Shown here: one piece after another, positions 54,846 to 64,000 of the stretch
Layout: each line of letters starts with the position of its first letter
Position numbering within the stretch: position 1 is the stretch's first letter
NCBI GenBank assembly: GCA_022844275.1
Contig: JALHMB010000001.1
Location: 248,001 to 312,000, forward strand
Source: Hyphomicrobiaceae bacterium
Lineage (GTDB): Bacteria > Pseudomonadota > Alphaproteobacteria > Rhizobiales > Hyphomicrobiaceae
Direction: 5' to 3'
DNA length: 64,000 nt
The notes under the pieces: model-generated
The model's database searches: none
What the model saw: only the letters and a program-made list of their open reading frames with translations
What the model was told of the DNA's origin: nothing
Program-made: the position numbers and the translations under genes

Positions 54846-56111
54846 ATGCAGCGAGTTGTCGTTACGGGGCTCGGCCTCGTTACTCCTCTCGGATGCGGCG
54901 TTGAGCCCTCGTGGTCGCGCCTCATCGAGGGCCGTAGTGGTGCGCGCCGCATCACCGAGTTCGAGGTTGCGGATATCTCCGCCCAGATTGCGTCGTTCGT
55001 CCCACGTGGCGACGGCTCCGCCGGCACCTTCAATCCCGACCAGTGGATGGAGCCCAAGGAGCAGCGCAAGGTCGACGACTTCATCATCTTTGCGATGTCC
55101 GCAGCCGAGCAGGCGCTCAAGGATGCGGGCTACGAAGCCAAGACGCAGGATCAGCAGGAGCGCACCGGCGTCCTGATCGGCTCAGGCATCGGCGGTCTCA
55201 GCGGCATTGCCGATACGGCCCTGCTGCTCAAGGAAAAGGGCCCGCGGCGCGTGAGCCCCTTCTTCATTCCGGGCCGCCTCATCAATCTCGCTTCCGGATA
55301 TGTCTCGATCCGCCACGGCCTCAAGGGACCGAACCACGCGGTTGTCACCGCCTGCTCGACGGGCGCACATGCTATCGGCGATGCGGCGCGGCTCATTGCG
55401 CTCGGCGATGCCGACGTCATGGTCGCAGGCGGCGCCGAAAGCCCGATCTGCCGCATTGCGATGGCCGGTTTCGCCGCCTGCCGCGCACTCTCGACGGGCT
55501 TCAATGACCAGCCAACCAAAGCCTCGCGCCCGTACGACAAGGACCGCGACGGCTTCGTGATGGGCGAGGGTTCAGGCATCGTCGTACTCGAGAGCCTCGA
55601 ACATGCCACGGCGCGCGGCGCGCGCATCTATGCCGAGATCATCGGCTATGGTCTCTCGGGCGATGCCTATCACATCACGGCGCCTGCCGAGGACGGCGAT
55701 GGCGCCTACCGGTGCATGAGGGCTGCCCTCAAGCGCGCCGGCATCATGGCCGACGAGATCGACTACGTGAATGCACATGGCACCTCGACGCCCATGGGCG
55801 ACGAGATCGAGCTCGGCGCCATCGAGCGCCTCTTCGGCAACAATGCCGGCAAGCTCTCCATGTCCTCGACGAAGTCGGCGATCGGCCATCTGCTCGGCGC
55901 CGCGGGCTCGGTCGAGGCGATCTTCTCGATCCTCGCCATGCGCGACAACATCGCCCCGCCGACGATCAACCTCGACAATCCCTCCGTCGACACATCGATC
56001 GACCTTGTCCCCCATACGGCCAAGAAGAAGCCGATCAATACCGTGCTGTCGAATTCGTTCGGCTTCGGCGGTACCAACGCGTCGCTGATCATGCGGCGCC
56101 TGGACGCTTAG
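54846..56111 (+). CDS. fabF: Beta-ketoacyl-ACP synthase II
   Basis: The protein is 421 residues. It starts MQRVVVTGLGLVTPLGCGVE. The catalytic Cys170 lies in HAVVTACSTGAHAIGDAARL. The two His are in VNAHGTSTPMGDEIELGA and TKSAIGHLLGAAGSVEA. SFGFGGTNASLIM near the end is the Gly-rich oxyanion segment. FabF condenses malonyl-ACP with acyl-ACP during elongation. It follows acpP by about 190 bases and precedes mltG, the typical Rhizobiales order. Confidence 0.97.
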   Translation: MQRVVVTGLGLVTPLGCGVEPSWSRLIEGRSGARRITEFEVADISAQIASFVPRGDGSAGTFNPDQWMEPKEQRKVDDFIIFAMSAAEQALKDAGYEAKTQDQQERTGVLIGSGIGGLSGIADTALLLKEKGPRRVSPFFIPGRLINLASGYVSIRHGLKGPNHAVVTACSTGAHAIGDAARLIALGDADVMVAGGAESPICRIAMAGFAACRALSTGFNDQPTKASRPYDKDRDGFVMGEGSGIVVLESLEHATARGARIYAEIIGYGLSGDAYHITAPAEDGDGAYRCMRAALKRAGIMADEIDYVNAHGTSTPMGDEIELGAIERLFGNNAGKLSMSSTKSAIGHLLGAAGSVEAIFSILAMRDNIAPPTINLDNPSVDTSIDLVPHTAKKKPINTVLSNSFGFGGTNASLIMRRLDA

Positions 56112-56363
56112 GGCAGGCACTATTTATCGCGCGGCAGCTGCCAACGGCTGCCGAAGTCATGTATCCGTTGTTTCGACTTGTTGCTTTCGATTGTGTGCCG
56201 CCGGCCTCAGCCGAAGAGATGATGTTCAGCCGTCATGATCGTGGCCAGCTTTGGCCATATTCAGGATAGCTTGATGGGCCGCAGATGCGGTTCATCGGCC
56301 GCATTCTGTTGAATGGCAGTGGCGTAGCAGCGCCCGATCCAGACGGCGAGAAGCAACCAGCGC

Positions 56364-57674
56364 ATGAGGCAGGCCCTGCCAACTCTCGATACCACCCGCA
56401 AGCGCCTCAATGCCCTGCCGCGCAGCCCTGCGGAAGCGCTTGAGCCGGGGCGCGCTCCCCGCCCGCCACGGCGCATTCGTGAACGGCGCGAGGCGCGGCG
56501 GATGAACGGCTTCCTGCGTTTCATCAGTGGCATTCTGACGTTTTGCTTTCTCGGCATGTCCGTATTCGGCGTCGGCGCACTGGCGCTGCGCTCGACATTC
56601 ACCGCGCCAGGCCCGCTTGCCCATTCGACCGTCAGCGTCATTCCGCGCGGCGAAGGTGTCCAGGAAATCGCCGCACGCCTCGAGCGCGAAGGGGTCGTGT
56701 CCGACCGGCGACTGTTCGTCGCGCAGTATCTCTCGCAAACCTTCCAAGCACGCTTAACCGGCGGGAAGGAGATCTCGCTGCAGGCCGGCGAGTTCGAGTT
56801 CCGCAAGCAAGCGAGCATGAAGGACGTGCTGGATACGCTCGCACAAGGCAAGGCGGTGCTCTACCGCCTGACCATCCCGGAAGGCCTGACAAGCCAGCAG
56901 ATTGTCGCCCGCCTCAATGCGGAGGAAAATCTCTCGGGCGAGATCACCGAGGTGCCGCCTGAGGGCACACTGCTACCCGACACCTATCGCTTCTCGCGCG
57001 GCACGGCCCGTGCCGACATCATCGAGCGGATGCGCGCGGACCAGAAGCGCTTCATCGCCGCCATCTGGGACAAGCGGCAGCCTGATCTGCCCATCAGGAC
57101 CATCGAGCAGGCGGTGATCCTCGCCTCCATCGTGGAGAAGGAAACAGGTCGCGCGGACGAGCGCGAGCGCGTTGCCGGCGTGTTCGTGAACCGGCTGCGA
57201 CGCAACATGCGCCTCCAGTCGGACCCGACCATCGTCTACGGTATTGCCGGCGGTCAGGGCACGCTCGGCCGTCCAATCACGCGCGCGGACATCGATACAC
57301 CATCGCCGTACAACACTTATACGATCAACGGTCTGCCGCCGACGCCCATAGCAAATCCAGGCCGCGCCGCGATCGAAGCCGTGCTCAATCCGGCCAAGAC
57401 CAAGGACCTCTACTTCGTCGCCGACGGAACCGGTGGGCACAGCTTCTCGGAGACGCTCAAGGATCACAATGCCGCCGTCCAGGTTTGGCGACAGGTGGAG
57501 CGGGATATGCGCGCGCGTCAGGCGGCGGCGACGAACACTCCCGGATCGGCGCAGACCGACAGCGACCCGCCGAACCCGACGGCGGCACCAGCCACGCCGG
57601 CCGCAACTGCGAGCGGCACGCCGGGCCGCGCACTGGCGGACGTGCCGCTACCGCAGCGCAAACCAAAGCGCTGA
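56364..57674 (+). CDS. mltG: Endolytic murein transglycosylase
   Basis: The protein is 436 residues. After a basic cytoplasmic N-terminus, residues 47-75 form one membrane anchor (FLRFISGILTFCFLGMSVFG). The YceG/MltG domain follows: IPRGEGVQEIAARLEREGVV, LPDTYRFSRGTARADIIERM, and ASIVEKETGRADERERVAG, whose VEKETG motif near residues 257-262 carries the catalytic Glu. LQSDPTIVYGIAGGQGTLG and SPYNTYTINGLPPTPIANPG are conserved substrate-binding stretches. MltG cuts nascent peptidoglycan glycans and sets their length. The last 55 residues are Pro/Ala/Thr-rich. Confidence 0.95.
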   Translation: MRQALPTLDTTRKRLNALPRSPAEALEPGRAPRPPRRIRERREARRMNGFLRFISGILTFCFLGMSVFGVGALALRSTFTAPGPLAHSTVSVIPRGEGVQEIAARLEREGVVSDRRLFVAQYLSQTFQARLTGGKEISLQAGEFEFRKQASMKDVLDTLAQGKAVLYRLTIPEGLTSQQIVARLNAEENLSGEITEVPPEGTLLPDTYRFSRGTARADIIERMRADQKRFIAAIWDKRQPDLPIRTIEQAVILASIVEKETGRADERERVAGVFVNRLRRNMRLQSDPTIVYGIAGGQGTLGRPITRADIDTPSPYNTYTINGLPPTPIANPGRAAIEAVLNPAKTKDLYFVADGTGGHSFSETLKDHNAAVQVWRQVERDMRARQAAATNTPGSAQTDSDPPNPTAAPATPAATASGTPGRALADVPLPQRKPKR

Positions 57675-57902
57675 CCCCGCTGGATTGATCACAATTCTGG
57701 CAGCAGATGCAGCGTCATGAGCGGGAGCGCGCGACGTCACGGTTCTGATACGCTATTGTCATGTGTGGCCCAGCGCGATCCCCAGCGCGACGACCGTCGA
57801 TCCAGATTCTCGACGCGGCGCGTGAAGAAAAACGGGGACGCTGTCCAGGCCAGATCGACGCGACGTCGTGGGAGACGGCGGGCGCGCGAGAGGGAGGACG
57901 TT

Positions 57903-58847
57903 ATGCGAGTTGGTGCCCATCCGACACGGCGCGAGATGATTGCGGGAAGCCTGGCCACGGCGGTCGCCGCATCGGCGTTCGGCCTCGCCGCACCCGCTTG
58001 CGCGAATTCGGGAGAGGGCATTCACACGTTTTTGCTCGGCGATCTTCAGATCACGATCCTGTCCGACGGCACCTTCGATATGCCGACGCGTCTGCTCAAC
58101 CGCGACACGGAGCCGGCGGCGATCGAAGGCGCGCTCGGCGGCAAGCTCTCCGCGCCGGGTCAGGTGGAATACGGCGTCAACATCGTGCTGGTACGCTCGG
58201 GCGCGGAGCTCGTGCTCATCGACGCAGGCGCGGGCAGTACGTGGCAGCCGACGGCCGGCAAGCTCGCCGATCGCCTGACTGCCGCCGGAATAGGTCCCGC
58301 CAATATCACGAAAGTCGTGATCACACATGGCCACCCGGATCACCTCTGGGGCCTCGTCGACGAGTTCGACGAGTTGCGCTTCGGTAACGCACAGCACATC
58401 ATGCCGGCGCCGGAGCTCGACTATTGGCGCAAGGTGAGCATCGAAACGCTGCCCGAGCGCGTGCAGGGCGCCGCTGCAGGCGCCAAACGCGTGATCGGTA
58501 CTGTGGGTGAGCGACTTTCTTCCGCCGCGCCCGATGCCGAGATCGTGTCCGGCATTGCCTACCTGCCGACGCCGGGCCACACGCCGGGGCACTGCTCCGT
58601 GCGGATTTCGAGTGGCTCGAACGCACTCATCGTTACTGCCGACACGCTTTTCCACCCACGTCTTTCATTCGCATACCCTGATTGGCAGCCCGTCTCCGAC
58701 ATGGACGGTGCTGGGGCCGTTGCCAGCCGTCGCCGTCTTCTCGACATGGCCGCGACGGACCGCCTGCTGCTCGCCGCCTATCACATTCCTTTCCCGGGCC
58801 TCGGCCGCGTCGAGCGACACGACGGGGCCTACAGGTGGCTCAGCTAG
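57903..58847 (+). CDS. Tat-exported metallo-beta-lactamase-fold protein
   Basis: The protein is 314 residues from ATG 57903, chosen for the GGGAGGA site just upstream. The N-terminus TRREMIAGSLATAVAASAF is a twin-arginine-type signal with an AxA cleavage site (APACAN). The zinc motif VITHGHPDHLWGLVDEFDEL and the later ligand regions LPTPGHTPGHCSVRISSG and LIVTADTLFH are intact. Twin-arginine export fits a folded zinc enzyme in the periplasm. The gene follows mltG, where yicC and gmk are often found in relatives. Substrate unknown. Confidence 0.88.
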   Translation: MRVGAHPTRREMIAGSLATAVAASAFGLAAPACANSGEGIHTFLLGDLQITILSDGTFDMPTRLLNRDTEPAAIEGALGGKLSAPGQVEYGVNIVLVRSGAELVLIDAGAGSTWQPTAGKLADRLTAAGIGPANITKVVITHGHPDHLWGLVDEFDELRFGNAQHIMPAPELDYWRKVSIETLPERVQGAAAGAKRVIGTVGERLSSAAPDAEIVSGIAYLPTPGHTPGHCSVRISSGSNALIVTADTLFHPRLSFAYPDWQPVSDMDGAGAVASRRRLLDMAATDRLLLAAYHIPFPGLGRVERHDGAYRWLS

Positions 58848-58929
58848 CCTCCTTGCGCACATTGGTGCAGAGGCAGCACTCCCGAGATTTCCCCCGTCAC
58901 CATTGCCTTTTCGAGCCTGATACGAACCC

Positions 58930-60702
58930 ATGACATACGGACTGGATGCCTACGCGACGACCCTCGGCAAATTGCTCGGACCGTCGCACAACTTCGAAGT
59001 ACCCGCCTTTCAGCGCGCCTATTCCTGGACAACGGACGAGGCTGGCCGGCTCATAGAGGACCTGCTGCTCGCCCTCGGCGAGGCCGACGCGCAAGGTGCG
59101 CCCGTCGGCTATTTCCTCGGACCTATTCTGCTGCTCGACGCCGATAAGTCTGCGGTGCGCGGCACAGGGGCACGCACGCTCCAGATAATCGACGGTCAGC
59201 AGCGGCTTGCTACACTGACCGTGCTCGCCTGCGTTCTTCGCGATCTGGCGCGTCGCACGGACCGATACGCTCCTGCCGATCTCGACGATATTATCGGCGA
59301 CAAAGGCGCACCCGGCGCCGAGATCCGCGTCCGCCTTCGGATGCGCGGCGCGGCGCAGCGCACCATGGCTGCGTGCATCCAAAACCCGGGCGCGACGCTC
59401 ACCCCGGCGCCCCGTGACGACCTAAGCGACTCCGAAGTGCTGCTGCTCGCTGTGCGCGATCAGTTCGTCGAAGCGCTGTCGGACCGCGACGCGGCCACCC
59501 TCGCCCGTCTTGCCGACTTCATTCGCACGGCGTGCACCGTCGTCGTGATCACTTCCCGTGACGTCGACCGCGCACACCGCACGTTCGCCGCCCTCAACAA
59601 TCGCGGTCGCCCGCTCGACCGTTGCGACATCATCAATGCCCAACTCATGGACAGTGTGTCGGGTGTCGAACTCGTGCGGCTGCAGCGCGAATGGGACGCG
59701 CTCCGCCAGCGCCTCGGCGCCGGCCTGGACATGCTTTTCAGCCACGTCCGCACGGCCATCGGCGACGCACGGGCCCCGGTGATCTCCGAGATCGGCCGCC
59801 TCGCGGCCGCAGCTGGCGGCGGGGCCAAATTCATCGATACCATCCTCGTCCCGTTCGGCCGCGCCCTGGCCGAGATCCAGGCCGCGGATCATCGCGGCAG
59901 CGCAGAGAGTGACCAAATCAATCGGCACTTACGTCATCTCGCCTGGCTGCCAAGCAGCGAGTGGATCCCGCCTCTGCTGCTTTGGTGGACCCGCCATGGC
60001 GAGGATCCGCGCGCACTCGCAGCCTTCCTCAGCCGGCTCGATCGGCTCGCCTTCGGAATGCGCATGCTCGGTCTCGGCTCCGACAAGCGGCAGGCGCGCA
60101 TGCAGCAGATCCGGACCGCGATCGAAAAAGGCCGCGACATGATGGCGGACGGCGGGCCGCTCGATCTTCTTCCCGAGGAGATGCGGAACATCCGGCACAA
60201 CCTCAGGGATCTGCACCCGCGCAGCCAGCTCACGTGCAAGCTCGTGCTCATGCGCCTCGAGAGCGAGATCTCTGGTGATGGTGCGCGCCTCGACGCTGAA
60301 GACCTCACCGTCGAGCACATTCTGCCGCAAAAGCCCGCACGCACCAGTCTCTGGCGCAATTGGTTCACCGATGCCGAGGAGCGCCAGGCCTGCACAGGCT
60401 CGCTCGGCAATCTCGTGCTCGTTCCCCGGGCGCTCAACGAGAAAGCCCGCAACCAGGACTTCGAGCACAAGCAGGCCATATTCTTTGCCGCCAATGCCCC
60501 GCCCCTGCCCCGCCTGACGGACGAGCTCCGCAGCGTGAGGACATGGGACGCGGCGCGCATCCGTGCACGCGAGGAACGCCTGCTGGCAACTCTCGACGCC
60601 ATGTGGCAACTGAGCTGTACGTCATCCGAATCGCGTGGCGCCGCAGCGGATGCCGGAAATGGCGGCCTGCGCCGACGCAGGAAGGCCCAGGCGGCCGAGT
60701 AG
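58930..60702 (+). CDS. DUF262-DUF1524 protein (GmrSD-like)
   Basis: The protein is 590 residues. The N-terminal DUF262 domain has FEVPAFQRAYSWTTDEAGRL and TLQIIDGQQRLATLTVLAC with the DGQQR motif at 88-92. Near the C-terminus DUF1524 carries an HNH-like site: LTVEHILPQKPARTSLWRNW with His463, then GSLGNLVLVPRALNEKARNQ. DUF262 proteins can be NTPase/ParB-like and DUF1524 nucleases. Together they form GmrSD-type type IV restriction enzymes that cut modified DNA, often in one chain. It sits right before the nucleotidyltransferase and addB. Defence function is inferred, not shown. Confidence 0.9.
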   Translation: MTYGLDAYATTLGKLLGPSHNFEVPAFQRAYSWTTDEAGRLIEDLLLALGEADAQGAPVGYFLGPILLLDADKSAVRGTGARTLQIIDGQQRLATLTVLACVLRDLARRTDRYAPADLDDIIGDKGAPGAEIRVRLRMRGAAQRTMAACIQNPGATLTPAPRDDLSDSEVLLLAVRDQFVEALSDRDAATLARLADFIRTACTVVVITSRDVDRAHRTFAALNNRGRPLDRCDIINAQLMDSVSGVELVRLQREWDALRQRLGAGLDMLFSHVRTAIGDARAPVISEIGRLAAAAGGGAKFIDTILVPFGRALAEIQAADHRGSAESDQINRHLRHLAWLPSSEWIPPLLLWWTRHGEDPRALAAFLSRLDRLAFGMRMLGLGSDKRQARMQQIRTAIEKGRDMMADGGPLDLLPEEMRNIRHNLRDLHPRSQLTCKLVLMRLESEISGDGARLDAEDLTVEHILPQKPARTSLWRNWFTDAEERQACTGSLGNLVLVPRALNEKARNQDFEHKQAIFFAANAPPLPRLTDELRSVRTWDAARIRAREERLLATLDAMWQLSCTSSESRGAAADAGNGGLRRRRKAQAAE

Positions 60703-60760
60703 CTCACGCGCGTCGGCGCCGGAAGGCTCGGCGCCTGCGAACAGGAGTGCAGCCGCGACG

Positions 60761-61486
60761 ATGGGCGCCACGCTCGAAACTGCCATGGTCCTCGCCGCCG
60801 GGCTCGGTATGCGCATGCGGCCGCTTACCGAGAAAATGCCGAAGCCGCTCGTGCCCGTCGCCGGTAAGCCCTTGATAGACCGGGTTCTCGATCGGCTGGC
60901 GGCGGCAGGCGTCCAGCGCGCCGTCGTCAACGTCCATCATCTGGCCGACCAGCTCGCTACCCATCTCGGCGCACGCGCCTCCCCGCGAATCACGATCTCC
61001 GACGAGCGCGCGCAGCTCCTCGATTCGGGGGGCGGCGTGCTGAAGGCCCTGCCGCTTCTCGGTGCCGGCCCTTTTCTGATCCACAATTGCGATTCGATCT
61101 GGACGGAAAGAACGGTCTCGAATCTGGCTAGACTGGCTGGATGCTGGGACGAGAACACCATGGACGCCCTGCTCCTGCTCGCGCCCGCTGCGACGAGCCT
61201 CGGCTATCATGGCCGCGGCGACTTCGCGCTCGATGCGGACGGGCGGCTGCGCCGGCGCGGTGGCGCGGAGAGCGTTCCCTTTGCCTTCACTGGCGTCTCG
61301 GTCGCTCATCCGCGACTGTTCGACGGCGCGCCGGATGGTCCCTTCTCGCTCAATCGGCCGTGGGACGTGGCGATCGCGAGCGGTCGCGCCTTCGGCATCG
61401 TGATCGAGGGGCACTGGATGCACGTTGGCGATCCCGCAGCGGTTACAGCCGCCGAAGGCTGGATCAACAACCAGCATGAGCGCTGA
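60761..61486 (+). CDS. MurU-like nucleotidyltransferase
   Basis: The protein is 241 residues from ATG 60761. The sugar-nucleotidyltransferase signature TAMVLAAGLGMRMRPLTEKM is followed by KPLVPVAGKPLIDRVLDRLA and the metal-binding PFLIHNCDSIWTERTV. The HWMHVGDP tail near the end is shared with MurNAc-alpha-1-phosphate uridylyltransferases (MurU). This gene commonly precedes addB in Rhizobiales, together with tsaE and a kinase that are absent here. The role is probably in cell-wall recycling, but the exact sugar is uncertain. Its stop overlaps the start of addB by 11 bases. Confidence 0.88.
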   Translation: MGATLETAMVLAAGLGMRMRPLTEKMPKPLVPVAGKPLIDRVLDRLAAAGVQRAVVNVHHLADQLATHLGARASPRITISDERAQLLDSGGGVLKALPLLGAGPFLIHNCDSIWTERTVSNLARLAGCWDENTMDALLLLAPAATSLGYHGRGDFALDADGRLRRRGGAESVPFAFTGVSVAHPRLFDGAPDGPFSLNRPWDVAIASGRAFGIVIEGHWMHVGDPAAVTAAEGWINNQHER

Positions 61487-64000
61487 GGAAAAATTCGCGA
61501 GCACGAGTGCGGCAACTCGCGTGTGGAGTATCGCGGCCGGCCGGCCGTTTCTCGACACGCTCGCGCGCGCGATCCTGGCCGGCGACCTGCCTCAGTTGGG
61601 CGGCGCACGGCCCGACCGGCTGACGCTCGCCGGCATGACCATCCTGCTGCCGACGCATCGCGCCGTTCGCGCACTGCAGGAAGCCTTTCTGCGCGCCGCT
61701 GAGGGGCGCGCGCTCGTGCTGCCGCGCCTCGTGCCCATTGCCGAGACCGACGAGGACCAGGGGCTTATCACAAGCCTCGCGGATGGCTCGTCGGCGCTCG
61801 CGGCGGAGTTCGTGCTCGGACCCGCCGTGTCGCCGCTCGAACGCCAGCTCGCGCTCACGCGCCTGGTGCTCGCATGGTCGAGGCAACTGCGCGGCGTGGA
61901 TGGTGGCATCGAACCGGTCGCCGCGGCTGGCGCCACCACACCGGCGCAGGCAGCGCATCTCGCCGCCGATCTCGCGCGCCTCATGGACATGGTCGAGACC
62001 GAGGGCTGCTCGCTCGATGGTCTTGCCGATCTCGTGCCCGATGACTTCTCGACGCACTGGCAGCAGACCATCGAATTCCTTCAGATCGTCACGCGCTTCT
62101 GGCCTGCACACCTCGACGAGCGCGGCCTGCTTTCGGCAGCGGACAGACGCAACGGCCTGATCCACGCCGAAGCGGAGCGCCTGACGCGCAGCCCGCCATC
62201 GGAGCCTTTCATCATTGCCGGCGTCACCGGCTCGGTGCCTGCGACGGTCGATCTTATCCGCGCGGTTTCCGACCTTCCCGCCGGTGCGATCGTCATTCCG
62301 GGCCTCGATCGCACGCTCGACGATGCAAGCTGGGATCAACTGGCCGATCATCCCGAGCATCCCCAGCACGATCTGCATCACCTGCTCCATGCGCTCGGCG
62401 TGCCACGCGCGTCCGTCCGCGAGGTTGCGGGTCGACCAGCGCCGCAGCACGCTGAGCGGCGCAGTGCTTTCCTGAGCGAGGTGATGCGCCCCGCGGGCGC
62501 CACGGGACAATGGAAGGACTACATCGCTCGAGCGGATCGCGCGGCACTCGGCGCCGCCCTAGCCGGCATCAGCCGTATTGATGCGCCCAACTCCGCGGAC
62601 GAAGCGGAAGTCATCGCGCTCATGATGCGCGAGGCACTCGAGACGCCGGGCCGCACGGCCGCGCTGGTCTCGCCCGACCGGCTGCTCGCGCGCCGGGTCG
62701 CGATCCGCCTTCAGAGCTGGGGCATCACGGTCGACGACTCAGCGGGCCGCCCCCTAGCGAAGACGCCGCACGGCGCCTTTCTCGATCTGATCGCACAGAC
62801 CATTGCCACGCGCTTTGCGCCGGCGACCGTGATGGCTCTTCTCAAGCATCCGCTGACGCGGCTTGGTCTGCCGGTGCGCGATATCCGCCGCGCCGCGCGC
62901 TTCCTCGAGCTGGCGGCACTGCGCACGATCTACTTCGGCGAGGGGCTCGATGGCATCGAGGCGAGCCTCGCGCGCGCCAAGCGCGATACACTCGACGGAT
63001 CGCGGCGCGATCGTGCTGTGCGCCGTCTGTGGGATCCCGACTGGGATGCCGCGCAGCATCTGATCATGCGCCTGCGCGATGCCACGGCACCGCTGACGTC
63101 TCTTGCCGGCGACAACGGACCGCAAGAGTTGCACGTACTCACGCGCGCGCACCGTGTCGCGGCCGACGCTCTCGCAGCTCCCGGCGACGACACATCGCCG
63201 TCGCGCCTCTGGCAGGACGAGGATGGCGAGGAAGCGGACCGCCTGCTCGCCGCACTCGACGACGAGAGCCTGACAGCGCCGCCAATTCCACTTGCCGACT
63301 ATGCCGAATTCTACCGCGCGCTCGCTGGCAATGTGACCGTGCGCCCGCGCGTCGCCGTGCACCCGCGCCTTTCCATATGGGGACCCTACGAAGCGCGCCT
63401 CCAGCAGCCCGATCTCGTGATCCTCGGTGCGCTCAACGAAGGGACATGGCCGAAGGCTGCCGACCCTGGCGCCTGGCTCAATCGGCCCATGCGGGCGAAG
63501 CTCGGTCTGCCCTCGCCGGAAGTGGCCATCGGACGCGCGGCGCTCGATGTTTCGGGACTTCTCGGCGCAGGCGAGGTTGTACTGTCGCGCGCGAGCCGCG
63601 TGGATGGCGCGCCGACCGTTCCCTCGCGCTGGCTCATGCGCATCGACGCGCTGCTCGGCGGCATGGGTCTCGCAGATGTCCTGCGGCCGACGAAGCCTTG
63701 GCTCGGCTGGGCAAGGGCGCGCGATGCCCGCATAAGCGCGGCTGAGCCCATTCGCGCACCCGAGCCGCGCCCGGCACTCGCTCTACGCCCGCGCAAGCTC
63801 AGTGCTTCGGACATCGAGCGCTGGATCCGTAATCCCTATAGCCTCTATGCGCACCGCATACTCTCGCTGGAAGTCTTGAGCCCGCTCGGTGCCGCACCAG
63901 GGCCGCGTGAGAAAGGCACGATCATTCACGAGGCGCTCTCGCGCTTCACGCGACGATTTTCCACAACACTGCCGCCTGACATCGCGCGCGAGCTCATGCG
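61476..64000 (+). CDS. addB: Double-strand break repair protein AddB, 3' end cut by window
   Basis: The frame opens at ATG 61476 inside the end of the nucleotidyltransferase gene and is open to base 64000, giving 841 residues. It begins RVWSIAAGRPFLDTLARAIL and MTILLPTHRAVRALQEAF, typical of alphaproteobacterial AddB, which lacks a functional Walker A. Further on are EAEVIALMMREALETPGRTA and VILGALNEGTWPKAADPGAW. Near the end SASDIERWIRNPYSLYAHRI and REKGTIIHEALSRF begin the nuclease domain; the first iron-sulfur Cys of Bacillus AddB is not seen. With AddA it processes DNA ends for recombination. Window end truncates it. Confidence 0.94.
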   Translation, partial: MSAEEKFASTSAATRVWSIAAGRPFLDTLARAILAGDLPQLGGARPDRLTLAGMTILLPTHRAVRALQEAFLRAAEGRALVLPRLVPIAETDEDQGLITSLADGSSALAAEFVLGPAVSPLERQLALTRLVLAWSRQLRGVDGGIEPVAAAGATTPAQAAHLAADLARLMDMVETEGCSLDGLADLVPDDFSTHWQQTIEFLQIVTRFWPAHLDERGLLSAADRRNGLIHAEAERLTRSPPSEPFIIAGVTGSVPATVDLIRAVSDLPAGAIVIPGLDRTLDDASWDQLADHPEHPQHDLHHLLHALGVPRASVREVAGRPAPQHAERRSAFLSEVMRPAGATGQWKDYIARADRAALGAALAGISRIDAPNSADEAEVIALMMREALETPGRTAALVSPDRLLARRVAIRLQSWGITVDDSAGRPLAKTPHGAFLDLIAQTIATRFAPATVMALLKHPLTRLGLPVRDIRRAARFLELAALRTIYFGEGLDGIEASLARAKRDTLDGSRRDRAVRRLWDPDWDAAQHLIMRLRDATAPLTSLAGDNGPQELHVLTRAHRVAADALAAPGDDTSPSRLWQDEDGEEADRLLAALDDESLTAPPIPLADYAEFYRALAGNVTVRPRVAVHPRLSIWGPYEARLQQPDLVILGALNEGTWPKAADPGAWLNRPMRAKLGLPSPEVAIGRAALDVSGLLGAGEVVLSRASRVDGAPTVPSRWLMRIDALLGGMGLADVLRPTKPWLGWARARDARISAAEPIRAPEPRPALALRPRKLSASDIERWIRNPYSLYAHRILSLEVLSPLGAAPGPREKGTIIHEALSRFTRRFSTTLPPDIARELM

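Overview
The window looks like chromosomal DNA of a high-GC alphaproteobacterium, most likely order Hyphomicrobiales (Hyphomicrobium / Rhodoplanes / Bradyrhizobium-like). The reasons are the alphaproteobacterial-type porin, the fabD-fabG-acpP-fabF-mltG cluster, purM-purN, an AddB-type recombination protein next to a MurU-like nucleotidyltransferase, BA14K-like and DUF992-like secreted proteins, two TIGR02281-type retropepsins, and several GGAAC-N16/17-CGTT promoters of the alphaproteobacterial general stress sigma factor EcfG. No phage, IS transposase, rRNA or CRISPR array was seen. The genus is inferred only.

Region 1 (about 1-10.7 kb) is accessory. It holds a truncated glycosyltransferase, a decayed ABC-transporter fragment, frameshifted or small unknown genes, and then a run of small genes (2.7-6.7 kb) with at least five EcfG-like promoters. 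These drive an HD-domain hydrolase, a GlsB/YeaQ-type membrane protein with a DUF4112 protein, a small coiled pair, and two short unknown proteins. A 944-residue mosaic protein follows: VOC domain, membrane segment, coiled coil, ten 32-34-residue Ala/Glu/Arg repeats and a Sel1-like tail. A periplasmic DsrE-like protein comes next.

Region 2 (10.8-19.7 kb) looks like an uptake and catabolism island. It has two TAXI-type TRAP solute-binding proteins (the first with a BA14K-like tail), a fused TRAP permease, a cytoplasmic gamma-glutamyltransferase-family enzyme, a convergent GlxA-type regulator and a Ser/Cys-type proline racemase-family enzyme. Together they suggest import and processing of a proline-, hydroxyproline- or gamma-glutamyl-type compound; the substrate is not readable from sequence.

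Region 3 (20-34.5 kb) is mixed housekeeping: an exported methyltransferase-like protein, tRNA-Asp, DUF488, a tyrosine phosphatase, an IlvD/Edd dehydratase, two retropepsins, DUF1289, a membrane histidine kinase, a GST, an MBL hydrolase overlapping a uracil-DNA glycosylase, a cytochrome P450, and purM-purN.

Region 4 (34.7-52.2 kb) has a DUF2066 protein, a RES/Xre toxin-antitoxin pair, RNase D, aconitase, a porin, an Fe/Mn superoxide dismutase, a bactofilin, an SDR, a K+-independent-type proton pyrophosphatase, a REP-like hairpin element, a hydroxyacyl-CoA dehydrogenase, an ArsR-SRPBCC operon with a visible operator, an MBL lactonase-like protein and a HAD phosphatase.

Region 5 (52.4-64 kb) is the fatty-acid synthesis cluster plus mltG, a Tat-exported MBL protein, a DUF262-DUF1524 (GmrSD-like) protein, a nucleotidyltransferase, and addB running off the window end.
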